From Chromobotia macracanthus (lineage: Eukaryota; Chordata; Actinopteri; Cypriniformes; Botiidae), in contig JAZGTH010000068.1 of the NCBI GenBank assembly GCA_036877525.1, positions 620,001 to 684,000 on the forward strand: 64,000 nt of DNA, written 5' to 3'. The position numbers and the translations under genes are program-made. Every line of letters begins with the position of its first letter. Position 1 is the first letter of the stretch. The notes beneath the pieces are model-generated. The model was given only the letters and a program-made list of their open reading frames with translations. It did not search any database and was not told the origin of the DNA. Below, piece by piece: positions 48,113 through 59,044 of this stretch.

Positions 48113-51100
48113 GTGGAGATGTTAGTGGTCCCAAGACTCAGATTTGATAGTTTGGAAATACACAGGCAAATAAATCTGCGTGTGATATCTTCTACAGACT
48201 TAGCAGCCTACACTATTTTTTTGTCAGAAATAGTGTTGTTTTCCAGGCTATTGGCTGGGGATGGCGGCTTAATTAACATAACATTGAGAGGGCCCAGTCT
48301 GACAGCTAATATTAATGCTGTTTTGTCATCTAACAATAATTACAGTGTGGATTTCTTTTACAAAACAATGGAAAAAAATAATGCAGAGTAATTTTAATTT
48401 GTGGATTGATTGTCTATAGTAAGAGGTAAACAGGGTGGTGTGTATCGAAAGATACGTGATCTAGCCCATAACGAGGAGATCACCAGAAACAGAATGAATT
48501 TGTTCTGTCCCACCAACATTTTAGATAATTTGTGCTTTTACAGTCTGTTTGGCACACTTTCTAAATCCTCAGAAACCACACACAGATTTGGAACCTATAG
48601 CAGCAGCAGTCCAGAAGTCAGCAGGGTACTCAGATCAGCACAGGATAGGTTTTAATGATGTTGCAGTGTTTGAATGCGTAACAACTGCATTACAACTGAT
48701 TGTTGTAATGTTGTAAACTGATTGTTGTAATGCAACAACTTACTAATAACTAATTGTTGTAAGTACCCCATCAAAACAAAGCATTGCAGTGATTGTCTGC
48801 AGTACTGCAAATCTCACTAGGTTTGGGTTTGGATGATGGCTATGCACACCAATGCTTTATACAACCAATAAAGCTTGAGGCACCTAACGACAGGTACATA
48901 TTCTTTGACTATGAGACTGTATGATAACGGTAAACATGTTGCAAACTTTGTCTGTGCCATTACATTTAAAGGGGAAGAATTTGTGGCAGAGGGGTCAGAT
49001 TGTGTAGAGAAACTTGTTAAAAGGTTTCAACAACCGCATTAACAGGATTTTATTTCACAAAAGCAGGGCTAACATCTAAAATCATGATGCAAGGATGTGA
49101 GCTGATTTTAATGTGACACCACTTTCAAGCAGCGCTTTATTGACAGCTATTTATTCATCCCTATGCGTTTGGCTAAAACACCAGCAGCCTTTAATCTATC
49201 CTGTGCAGAGAAAGGTTATTTTCCACACCATTTCAACAGGATAGAAAATGAAGATAACACATCCATACATGGACAAACATTTTTACGGCTATGACACCAT
49301 GTCGGACAAAGACAGGACACAGTTTGATGAGTGGTACATTACGCTTGCAGGCAAAGTGTTTGTTTTTCAAAAAGAGCTTGCCATGTATGGCAAGAATGAT
49401 GTTGTTTTGCTGAGGCAGGTTTGTATGAAGTACCATAATGAATTAATTCAGTGTACCAATCTTGATCCGTTCAGATATGTCACTTTAGCAGCGTGTTGCA
49501 TGGCTGTGTATAAATCCTACTTTCTACCATAAGACACTCTATAGCTTTGACCCATAACAATGCATACACCAACCAGTACAAAACATACTCAAACATTTCA
49601 ATTGAATGGTTTGAATATGTTAAAAAACACGATGTAGACATTTGCTGTGCGTTAAACCATGGTGAGATGGTATTTGGAAAATACCATATGGACAGTTATT
49701 ATGAAAATGATGGTGTAAAAAGACTCTAAAATTTAATGTCTGCATGTTATCTGGGCATGAATGTCAATATAATCCTAACCATTTACATATGTTATTAAAA
49801 CTTTCTTATGCCATCCTCAGAAGGCAATTTGATGACAAAGTTGAAATTTTAAAGCATGCATATGGGCTAGAGGTAGAAGTGATGTAGGAGTGTGAATGGA
49901 TCGCAGCTAAAAAATCTGATGCATTTGTAATGGCTTTTATGGCCATTTACACACATCTTGAAAGACTGAAACCTCACGATATGTTGTTTGGTGGTCATAC
50001 TAGCGTACAATACTACATACAAGCGGTATCATAAAGCTGCTGAAGGTGAGAAAATACGATATGTGGACTTTACAAGTTTGTACCTGTTTTGCCAGGCCAA
50101 GAAATCTTACCCCATAGGACATCCCCAAATAATTTTCAGGGACCTCTTGAAAATTATTACAGGTTTGTCAGGGCTATTATACTACCCCATGAAAACTGCT
50201 TCACCCCATTCTTCCCTATTGGACTGGTGGTAAGCTGGGGTTTCTGCTGTGCAGATTCTGAACAGCAGATTCAGACCATTCCATGTAGACATACAGATGA
50301 GAGAGCTATTCCAGGTTGTTGGGTCAGTATTGAACTGTTAAAAGCTGTGGAGAGTGGTTATGTTGTAATGAAAGTGGCCGAGGTATGTAATTTCCCTCAG
50401 AGTTCTGATACCTTGTTTAGTGGTTATGTGAAAACCTTTCTGCAATACAAACAAGAGGCCAGTGGTTTATCCACACACGTTGTGACAGAGGGTGATCATA
50501 CGTTAATGATTACGCTGAGAAAGAGGGAATCGGGCTGAATATTGCCAAGTCTTAACCCTGCACACCACTCTATTAATAAGTTATTGTTAAATAGTTTGTG
50601 GGGTGGATTTTCAATGAAGGAAAAGTTGATTTCAGACCCTAAACAGTTTTCACAGCACATTTTTGGTGATGGTTATGACATTTAGCATTTCTTATTCATG
50701 TCAGACGCTGTTGCATCAATCCAATGGTGTTATGCAGATGGGAATGGTGGTCGGACCCGTGACATTAATGTCTTTCCTGGTGCATTTACAACTGCACATG
50801 TACGTCTAGAACTGTATGAACTCATGGACAAGTTTGGGGATAGATTGTTATACAGTGATACAAACAGCATCATCTTTACTTCTAAAGATGGTGACTGGGA
50901 CCCTTGGGACCCAATGGGGCCTTACCTCGGTAATCTAACTGATGAGATTGGGGACGAAGATCACATTGTAGTTTAGTTCAGCTGGCCCAAACACTTATGG
51001 CTATCGGACAGCAAAGGGTAAATTTTGCATGAAAGCCAAAGGGATCACTCTCAATGCTGTAAACTTAAAAACCATTAGGTTAGACACACTGATTGGCCTT

Positions 51101-51290
51101 GCTAATCACCACATTGTGGGGGATGGTAATACCCAACATATACTGGCACACACTGACACCGCTGTCAGAAATTAAAAGCAGTTCACACAACACAACAAAT
51201 CAGTTGTTAAAAAGTTCAAGGTGGTGTATGACAAAACGAGTGCTGCTCCCCAATTACACCATGCTTCCATATGGCAACCTTTTTGGTCAC
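48113..51290 (+). pseudogene. Protein-primed family B DNA polymerase of Polinton, fragmented
   Basis: This is the element's replication polymerase, now spread over at least ten frame segments with many stops. Landmarks appear in order. The N-terminal region has a GGVYRKIRDLAHN block (about 48430). Exonuclease motif I, FFDYET, is at 48901-48918, followed by KGYFPHHFN (about 49210) and the DVVLL.QVC block (about 49400). Palm motif A, VDFTSLY, lies at about 50063. Palm motif C reads YSDTNS at 50851-50868; the family has YxDTDS, so its second catalytic Asp is Asn here. The C-terminal part GPNTYGYRTAKGK and KGITL follows (about 50985-51060). Order and spacing match the Polinton/adintovirus polymerase, and the protein is plainly dead. 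Confidence 0.88.
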
Positions 51291-51299
51291 AGGGGTCTA

Positions 51300-51875
51300 C
51301 AGGATACAGATGGTTTTGATTTCAGATTACAACACCCATTTTCATGTGTAGTAGGCAGTCCTTCAAACCCTAGAAAGTCATTTTTTGTAAAAATGTTGTT
51401 GCAAAATGCTGTAAATTTGAATTCTAAAAATGGTGAATTCTAAATTTGAAATAAAAATTCTAAATTTGTTGAAGGAATACCTTACACTCTAAATGATAAT
51501 AATTTGCTTCCTGTCAACAAAACTAACTCACTGATCATTGATGATATGATAAAAGGTATTCACACAATATATACATCATAGAAACCTTAGAGCTATTTAT
51601 TTTGTGAGGGTAAATTCAGCAGGACCATCATCTTAAATACAAATTATCTGTTATTGCTTAAAACACCCCAAGACGCTAATCAGGTTAATGTACTAGGCAG
51701 ACAGATGTAACCCAGAAACACAAAATTTGTTATGGGGTGCTATCATGATGCAACCAGTAAGTCTTTTGGATACCTGATGACTGATTATAAAGTGAAAACA
51801 CCCGAACACTGTCGTATCAGAACAGATTTACTTTCGCCACATCCTGTAGCATACCTCCATAAAAGAAGGTAGTGA
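51300..51875 (+). pseudogene. Polinton packaging ATPase (FtsK/HerA-like), broken
   Basis: The start of the domain, FDFRLQHPFSCVVGSPS, is at about 51320-51370. The P-loop that normally reads GxxGxGK(T/S) is altered to GSPSNPRKS. The C-terminal half, after frame changes, shows NVLGRQM, a DATSKSFGYLMTDY block (about 51745-51790) and ...RIRTDLL, characteristic of this ATPase in Polintons and adintoviruses, which pump DNA into capsids. The middle, with Walker B, is not readable. It lies immediately after the polymerase on the same strand. Confidence 0.8.
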
Positions 51876-51884
51876 AACTGTTTC

Positions 51885-52090
51885 ATGGGGAAAATGTCAG
51901 CTAGGCTTTGTAGAAACCTTTTAAAACTACTTTTATAAGCTACGCCCAAACAAAGACAGGTTATTTTACAGTCTGCCACAGATGAACTTCTTGTAAAACC
52001 GTGTGAAGTAGCTCTTAACGTACTCCATGATAATATACCCCTTACACTGCAACAACAGAAGCTGATGATGAGAAAAAGTTTTTTTTTATT
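51885..52090 (+). pseudogene. Small conserved Polinton protein remnant
   Basis: After the ATPase a frame reads RQVILQSATDELL and CEVALNVLHDNIPLTLQQQ. Polintons and adintoviruses often have a short protein with a repeated leucine-rich, ALN..L..NIPL pattern at this place. Its function is unknown to me. The call rests on position and the short motif. Confidence 0.5.
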
Positions 52091-52339
52091 AAGAAAAACT
52101 TTCTACTGGATATTTTGCTGTAGTGGCGAGTAGCGCCTATGCATGTCCCAGTCTTACTGCAAGCGAGACTGACACTTCTCAAATAGTCATGCTAACTGGA
52201 TGTTTATTTTTAGGCTATAGCATACTCATACTTCTCATGAGACAGAATTCATCTTTGCCTCTAGTCATCCGAATTAAGCATTATTTTTTCCTGAAAGAAA
52301 ATATCACTGTGAATAGGCACTAGTAATTCCACAACATTA

Positions 52340-52760
52340 CCAGCGTTGGTAAACGCAGCTCATTTGGTTAGCCCTTGGTTTCTCCCAGCGGTGTCTGCCG
52401 TATCCATATGTCCTGCAATGTCTTTGTAAAAGAGACCTGCTGAGAAAAGGGTTTCATGAACTATGGCAAAGATGCTCTTAAGACATTCTATGATGCATCG
52501 ATAAGGGTATGTGCTTGAACCCTGTGATATTAATCTATCGCAGAGCGATACATCAATTTGTAAATTGATGAAAGCCATGATTTTCTTTAACAAGAAAATC
52601 ATGGCTGCTGGGTAGTTTATTAATTCTCCCGGTGATCCCTTTGCTATATCAGTCCCATCAGACGGAACTTCCATATATATGCGTTTTTTTCAATAGCTGT
52701 TTGAGTCAACGGTACTGTGAACAAATCTAGTTCTGATTTAACATTCTTCTGACGTGTAGT
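52340..52760 (-). pseudogene. Polinton capsid-type protein remnant
   Basis: On the - strand, a start region reads SELDLFTVPLTQTAIEK (about 52690-52745), and after a frame change the downstream segment includes SSTYPYRCIIECL and LFYKDIAGHMDT (about 52395-52530). The T-Y-P-Y-R-x-x-I-E-x-L and F-Y-K-D-T-A-G-x-M-D blocks are hallmarks of a conserved structural protein of Polintons (the penton/minor-capsid-like family seen in nematode F54H12.2). I cannot decide between minor and major capsid from this fragment. The C-terminal half is missing: the sequence continues leftward into unrelated frames. Confidence 0.75.
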
Positions 52761-52944
52761 AAGGCCATGATTTAGAAAATAGTTTTAACAGCTCTCCTTG
52801 TGCTGGAGGATGTGGCGCGTTTGGCTGACACTTTGCGCTTTTTAAAACTGATGTCTTCTTTGTAGCATGCTTTGTTTTTTTCAGTGGCTGACCACTCCTC
52901 TTACTTCCTGGTGGCCTATACAAACGTTTATGGGCCATTACCAT
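52738..52944 (-). pseudogene. Basic N-terminal extension or separate basic Polinton ORF
   Basis: A 68-codon - strand frame starts with MVMAHKRLYRPPGSKRSG, and is rich in Lys, Arg and Pro. It ends one frame away from the capsid-type remnant and may be the upstream part of the same gene region or a small DNA-binding core protein. Composition alone supports virion association. Confidence 0.4.
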
Positions 52945-52959
52945 GAGTCCGGACCCATC

Positions 52960-53012
52960 TTTATTATTATAAGAATTATTATTATAAGCATTATTATATT
53001 ATTATTATTATA
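52960..53012. repeat. (TTA)n microsatellite
   Basis: ATTATTATTATAAG units with interruptions lie inside the Polinton, within the small protein remnant on the - strand. Confidence 0.85.
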
Positions 53013-53014
53013 AG

Positions 53015-53262
53015 ACTTTGTCAGCGTATTGGTGACAACGTCGCTAAGTATGTTTATTACAGCTGATTTAAGATCAGCTTTCATAGCAATGTCTGGCTGT
53101 TAAACCCTTGTTTTAGCAGCTGTATGACCAATCTAAAAAGTCCTTTAAAAATTCCTGCCAATTCACCTCCATACATAACCCTGACCCCATCATCCCGGGG
53201 AGTCCGTTACTGGCCTGGTTTTTGTATAGGACACATAACGCTCAGGGTCAACATTGCTGAAA
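53015..53262 (-). pseudogene. Small Polinton virion-type protein remnant
   Basis: On the - strand a frame starts MTHFSNVDPERYVSYTK (at about 53262) and runs into stops. Farther on, a YGGELAG.F block and an ending with ...LKSAVINILSDVV appear in different frames. A Gly-rich N-terminus followed by an amphipathic helix and an (A/I)-rich tail is usual for the small pVI-like protein of Polintons and adintoviruses. Support is from order and style, not from a long alignment. Confidence 0.45.
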
Positions 53263-53279
53263 TGTGTCATTTTAAAGAA

Positions 53280-53758
53280 AATCTTTGTTAGGTCTAAAGT
53301 GGTTTAGCAACAACTTTTCCAGTTTTTCTTTTAACTTTTTTACTTTTGCATGGTAATAAGACAAAAATCACGCTCATTCATGTCTGGTTTTTACTCGAAT
53401 GACTTCTGCGTGTTCTATTATAATCTATACAGACCTGGTAGTATAGGAACCACCAAACCTGTTTGAATACAAAATCGGAGATGTTTTACAAATTTCTAAA
53501 GTGAAAGGAACATTTTCGAAAGGTTACAAGGAAAACTACACAGACTACTTATAGACCCACCAGTCTATAAGCTGTGTTATTATGATGGGGATATTATCGA
53601 GGGTAGTTTTTGAATCAGTCATTGTCGAAGAGACAGTAATGCAGACTACAACCACTGAACACAGAACTCTGAATTCTCAACCCTATTTAAACACACACTT
53701 TCAACAGCATGTGTGAATTGAAGGATAGAACATTCTTCTCTGTTAATGTGTGATTTCT
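53280..53758. other. Right interior of the Polinton, no gene recognised
   Basis: Only short frames. A - strand start MTDSKTTLDNIPIIITQL near 53625 runs into a stop after about 25 codons; it may be a relic of another Polinton gene. Confidence 0.4.
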
Positions 53759-54100
53759 TTAACTATTTGATTTAACTTTAGAGGTGTCAACACATGGACC
53801 CTCTTTCCCCCACATATATATGCTTTAATCAGAAAACTAGTTGACGACACTAGTTGCATTTGCAACCCAAAGTCTCAGATCAGCCACTTTCATGTTTCTC
53901 TGAAGCGTGAACACTGTACACACACCTTGAGAGAGAAGGAAGGAAGGAATGGGGGGTCAGTTTCATATGGCAAGGGCCAGATCCAAACATGTACAAACTT
54001 TTGACTGACAACCGAACAAATCATAAACAGGGGAGGGAGGGGGTAATTAATCATATTTTGTTTGATTTGCAGTTTGACACTGTGTATGATTATAACTACT
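53759..54100 (-). repeat. Right terminal inverted repeat of the Polinton
   Basis: It pairs with 46959-47140 in three blocks but is about 160-170 bp longer. An extra segment lies between the outer block and the next (about 53851-54038). Confidence 0.88.
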
Positions 54101-54581
54101 GATACAGTCTAAAGCGATGAAACATTTATTGTAGGTACACAAAGTAAAGATTTTATCTTCTAAATGTAAAGTTTATCTACAAAAGATATTTTGTGACAAC
54201 TCAAAAAGTCACCAAAAGGACTTAGTCTTTATCTGAGGTGTGATGCCATGAACATCTACACATACTGTACACCCAAACACACAAAGGATTTTCCTACCCC
54301 ACTATATCAGGCAGATGAACATAGGTGTTTAAATTAAAACAATGCTAAACAACCCGCATATTTTAAAATATGATTACTATTAAGACTATACAGATTTATC
54401 TTCTTTATATATGTTTTAAAAGTAAACACTTACCAAAGAAAAAGGAAAAATTAAAGATTGTGTACAAGTTTTTCTGGTTTTCATTTGTAAAAGTTTTACA
54501 AAAAAAGATGTTTTCATGAAAGGCCAAAGATGCACCTAAAAAGGTTCTTTGGCTGAACAGATACAGTGTGAGTTGTGCATG

Positions 54582-55090
54582 GTCTTTAGTCAGAATACTA
54601 GAATCAGAAAGCCAGATGAAAACATAGAATGCTAACCCCCTGATAAAACTTTTTTTACTTTTGTCAGAAATGTAATTCTTTGATTATCTAGGCATAGTGC
54701 GCACATTAGATTTATTAACAACCATATTAAGGACATTTGTCACTCTGGATAGGTATCTTCCCAAGCCAGGAGGAGTCACACAGGATGGGGCCATGTGCAA
54801 TGTTAAAAGCGTTATTTTTTGTTTTAACAGACTCTATAGATCCATTAGAAGCAAACCTTAGGAGGTAATGATTCAAACACATTTGAATTCCCTTACTTAC
54901 CCCCTCAGGTAAAACAAGTTTGGGAGGGCATTGTCTTTATTCAGAAAACTAGATGACAAAATGCTAACCCCTTATTAACAATTTCTCTTACTTTTGTCAA
55001 AACTGTCATTCCTTGATTATCTAGATAACTAGTGCAAGCATTGTATTTATTAACAACCACATTAAGAACATTCTTCATTCTGACTTGATA
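54582..55090. repeat. Two diverged direct repeats of about 165 bp
   Basis: 54582-54752 and 54932-55090 share GTCTTTA.TCAGAA.ACTAGA, AATGCTAACCCC, TTACTTTTGTCA, TTGATTATCTAG and TTATTAACAACCA.ATTAAG in the same order. Their opening words resemble the Polinton right repeat at 53822 (CTTTAATCAGAAAACTAG). Confidence 0.7.
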
Positions 55091-55129
55091 CACAGACACA
55101 CATGCAATATTTTAACCAACAAGATGGTG

Positions 55130-56110
55130 CCACGGATGGTAGCTTCAGTTAGGAGCTCTTCAATTCTTCTTCTGTTTTTGTTTGTCTGTTGTGTTTATTC
55201 ATTCTTCTTCTCTAAGTTTTAACAGAGACGTCAAGAGATGAGATGTCCACACCAGAGATGTCCTTGACATCACACAACATACACCAAATAATATCTTTCC
55301 AGTTTTTGATTATTCAGACGTTTTGTTGGATATTGTAGTTGGAGGGGCTGCAGTACGTTCAAACAGACGCAAACATTGGAAGTGCACCGGCATGCTGGTT
55401 AAGCTCTGTGAACGCGAACATTCGCAAACATTCCCAAACATTCATCTTGTGAATGTACAATCCCTTTTTAACAAAGCGGATTAACTCGCTACATGTCCCA
55501 CCACAGACCAGAGTCAGCAATACACTGGATCACTGTTGACCACTCTGTCCAACTTGCAGCTTTGGGACTCTCCAATCACTGTTTACTTCATCTCATACCG
55601 ACCTACAGTCAGAAACTGAAATCAGCTAAACCTGTAATAAGGACTGTTAAAAGATGGACTATTGACGCAGAGCAGGATTTACAAGCCTGCTTCGAGTGCA
55701 CTGACTGGAGTGTTTTTTAAGCCGCAACCACCAATCTGCATGAGCTCACAGATACTGTAACCTTATGTCAGTTTCTTTGAGAATGTGCATACCATACCGT
55801 ACCAGGATAGTTGTATCACTCAATAATGATAAACCATGGTTTACTGCAAAACTCAAGCAGCTTCATTACACTAAAGAGGATGCTTACAGGTGTGGGGATA
55901 AAATATTGTGTAACCAGGCTAAAACTGATTAACAAAGGAGATCAGAATAGCTAAAACGAACTACTCTGAACAGCTGAAAAAACAGTTTTCAGCCAACGAC
56001 TCAGCGTCAGTCTGGATAGGCCTGAGGAACATCACAAAGTACAAGACACCACCCGAATGATCTGCAGAGAATCAACAACTGGCAGACAATCGGAATAAGT
56101 TTTACTGTAT
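55130..56110 (+). mobile_element. LINE (non-LTR retrotransposon), 5' half
   Basis: The frame 55493-55720 reads LAALGLSNHCLLHLIPTY, VIRTVKRWTIDAEQDL and FECTDWSVF, the end of the endonuclease and the following linker. Later out-of-frame segments (KPWFTAKLKQ type, about 55830; EIRIAKTNYSEQLKKQFSAN, about 55940) continue the same protein. The match is lost at about 56110 and picks up at about 57540. The clade is not settled. Confidence 0.8.
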
Positions 56111-56114
56111 GTAA

Positions 56115-56439
56115 CACGTGGTGCGAGTGCCTCCTACCTTCACCCAAAAACCAAAAGAGACAAGAGTGGAGGGGATACACTAACACAGGTTTGGACCCGT
56201 TGTCAGAAGACTAAACTTGCTCAAGAGACCAGTTTAACAACCAGGAGGAAAGGAAATGACAACAACACTGGTTGCGTTAGGAAACAAATAGAGTGTACTG
56301 AACAAACAAATCAGTCAGATTTGAAGTAGCATCTGAACATTATACAAGACAAAAAAAAAACCTTTTGGAATACCTCTTTCTTTCTCGGTATTTGGTTCTT
56401 TTGTTTGTAAACAACAACAAAAAGGAAAGAAATATATGT

Positions 56440-56477
<38 letters not shown>

Positions 56478-56492
56478 ATATATATGTATGTG

Positions 56493-56576
<84 letters not shown>

Positions 56577-57500
56577 CATATTTTTAAAAATAAAATTCAA
56601 CAGAAAATGAAAAGACTCTCACCTTGTAATGCACCATTACAACAGTTAACTAGGAAATAAAGTAACATTTCACAAATTTTCACCTTAATTTTTAACCAAG
56701 AATAACACATTGAAAGTGTCTTAGTGTGCAAAACATATCTTCAAATGACACGTTTAGGCCGCAACTTGCCATACCTCGTGTGTCTCCATTAGCATTTAGC
56801 TCGTAACCCAAATACACAACACAACATTAAAAATAACACTTAAACACACTTAAATTTAGCTTTCAACTACGAAATATTATTTATTTCTCCTAATCATAAC
56901 ACATTTCAATTACATTCTCCCCTTATTTAAACAGAAAATCAACTTTTAAACTTATTTGACATGCAACCGTATACAGCACAATAACGTTCACATTTAAACA
57001 TCATCCGCCCATCATCTATGCAAAACCTCATAGATTATTTACTTCACTTACCAAGAGCAATTGATATTTAACTAGAAAGTTTCCAAAAACAGCTTCTCCA
57101 ACTTTTAGTTGTCGTTTCTTCTCCGTAGCGCTTATGCTTACATTACCCTAGGACCACTGATCAATAACATTTAATCTGCGCTGTAATTTCAAAATCTCTT
57201 CCTCATTTCACTTACTTTTTAGTTATACTTTTCTTTTTCTAACTCCTTACCTTTTTTAAAGATCATTCGGCGCATCAGAAATAAATTCACTACTGTTCTC
57301 TATATGAGAAAAACTCTTCACATGTCTTGAGAAAAAAAATCCGACAGAGGGGTGGGGCTAACCTTTAACCTGTTTAGCTTTGAATATTCTAAATACATTT
57401 TATTCGCCAACTTTGCGTTTCTTTCTTTTCCAAATAGTACTCTTGATCTCATAGATGTTCATAAAATAAAATATTTTACATAATCATGTAAATTTTAACT
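56115..57500. other. Insertion splitting the LINE; contains a microsatellite
   Basis: This 1.4-kb stretch has no LINE similarity and no recognised gene. It includes the (TA)n/(TG)n array at 56437-56575. The edges may mark an insertion or a rearrangement. Confidence 0.45.
56437..56575. repeat. (TA)n and (TG)n microsatellite
   Basis: About 140 bp of TA with TGTG interruptions. Long Tyr-Ile frames on both strands are artefacts. Confidence 0.97.
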
Positions 57501-57509
57501 TTTTTTCAG

Positions 57510-58790
57510 CTCCAGTAGGACTTTTGGTAACCTGGGTTAAATGTAGGTTTGAAAAACCCAGCCACATCCCCACACCCACTTTGACCTGCATTTCACACCT
57601 ACACCAACACCTCCTGCAGCCACCTTCCTCCCTGCTCTGCTCTTCATCAAACCTACCCTGCATTCAGGGTCTGTACAGAGGATGTGAGCCAAGTCTTCAA
57701 AAAAACAGAAGACTAGGAAAGCTTCAGGCCCACAAGTCTAAAGGTCTGTGCTGACCAACTGGCCCCAGTCTTCACATAGATATTCAACAGATCTCTGGAA
57801 CAGTGTAAAGTCCCCTGCTGCTTCAAACACTCCACTATTATACCAGTACCCAAAAAAAACTAAATTACTGCTCTCAATGACTACAGACCTGTTGCTCTCA
57901 CATCTCACATCAAGAAGTCATTTGAAAGACTGGTGCTGGTCTACCTGAAGGACATTACTGGACCGTTGCTGGATCCTCTTCAGTTTGCTTACAGGGCAGA
58001 CGTGTCTGTGGACGATGCAGTCACAGCTCTTCTCCCTGTACACAAACGACTGCACTACAAAAGATCCCTCTGTCAAGCTTCTGAAATTTGCAGACAATAC
58101 TACAGTCATTGGCCTCATTAAGGATAATGACGAGTCTGCTTACAGACTGGAGGTTGAACAGCTGGCTTTCTGGTGCAGTCACAACAACCTGGAGCTTAAC
58201 ACGCTCAAAACAGTGGAGATGATTGTGGACTTCAGAATAGAGCCCCCAGCACTCCCCGCTCCTCCATCATGGACAGCACTGTGGCGGCAGTGGAGTCATT
58301 ACAGGAACCTGGGCACCACCATCTCTCAGGACTTGAAGTGGGACAGTCACATTGACTCCATTGTGAAAAAGGCCCAGCAGAGCTTGTACTTCCTTTGTCA
58401 ACTAAATTAGTTCAACCTGCCACAGGAGCTGCTCAAACAGTTCTATTCGGCCATCATCGAGTCTGTCCTGTGCTCATCCTGTCTGGTATGGTTCAGCTGA
58501 CAAATCAGGCATCAGGAGACTACAACGGACAGTCAAAATGGCAGAGAAGATCATTGGTTCCCCCCTACCAAACCTTAATGGCCTCTATTCTTCCAGAGAA
58601 TGAGAAAAAGGACTAAAAATCACTTTGGACCCCACACATCCAGCACACTCCCTCTTTGAACTGCTACCCTTTGGCCGGCGCTACAGAGTACCAAGCACCA
58701 GAACTGCCAGACACAAGAACAGTTTTTTCCCTCAAGCTATATTAAATCTGAACATTTAAGGCTGTTTACCTCCACATTGCCCAACACAAC
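57510..58790 (+). mobile_element. LINE (non-LTR retrotransposon), 3' half, RT core deleted
   Basis: Reverse transcriptase blocks appear out of frame before 57950, then DITGPLLDPLQFAYRADVSV and DDAV. The reading then jumps to LLPVH/LFSLYTNDC, omitting the segment that should contain palm motif A and the PQG motif. The following frame 57985-58410 contains KLLKFADNTTVIGLI (motif C FADD is FADN, 58087-58098), NNLELNTLKTVEMIVDF, LGTTISQDLKWDSHID and VKKAQQSLYFL. The C-terminal tail (SGIRRLQRTVKMAEKIIG; LPFGRRYRVPSTRTARHK-like, 58650-58720) follows. The 3' UTR ends near 59040 with AATAAAGCTC. Confidence 0.85.
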
Positions 58791-59044
58791 TGTATACTAC
58801 TACACAACATCCAGAATTTATGCATCTGTAAATAACAATCATAATCTGTACTCCTGTAAATAATATCGTAAATAACATATCTGTGCAATAACCTCTCTGT
58901 ACATTCACAAAACTATTTCTATTGCTGCACTTTACTGTATTATATAACTTTTTTATTTTAATTCTGCACTGGAAGCTCCTGTCACCAAGACAAATTCCTT
59001 GTGCGTATAAACATACTTGGCAATAAAGCTCTTTTTATTATATT

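Larger units (their letters stand above)
46959..54100. mobile_element. Polinton/Maverick (adintovirus-like) element, internally reduced
   Basis: This 7142-bp element is bounded by the identical hexamer GATACA (46953-46958 and 54101-54106). A 6-bp duplication is characteristic of Polintons. Both ends start AGTAGTTATAATCATACAC in inverted orientation. Inside are remnants of family B DNA polymerase and packaging ATPase (+ strand), and capsid-type and small virion-type proteins (- strand). Complete elements are usually 15-20 kb and also carry a retroviral-type integrase and a protease. I recognise neither here, so the copy is internally deleted as well as riddled with stops. Polintons are self-replicating elements related to adintoviruses. 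The copy cannot express any full protein. Confidence 0.93.

Noticed and set aside
56315..56660. Tyr-Ile repeat proteins on both strands
   Set aside because: Translation of (TA)n microsatellite; the same applies at 24.7 and 59.9 kb.
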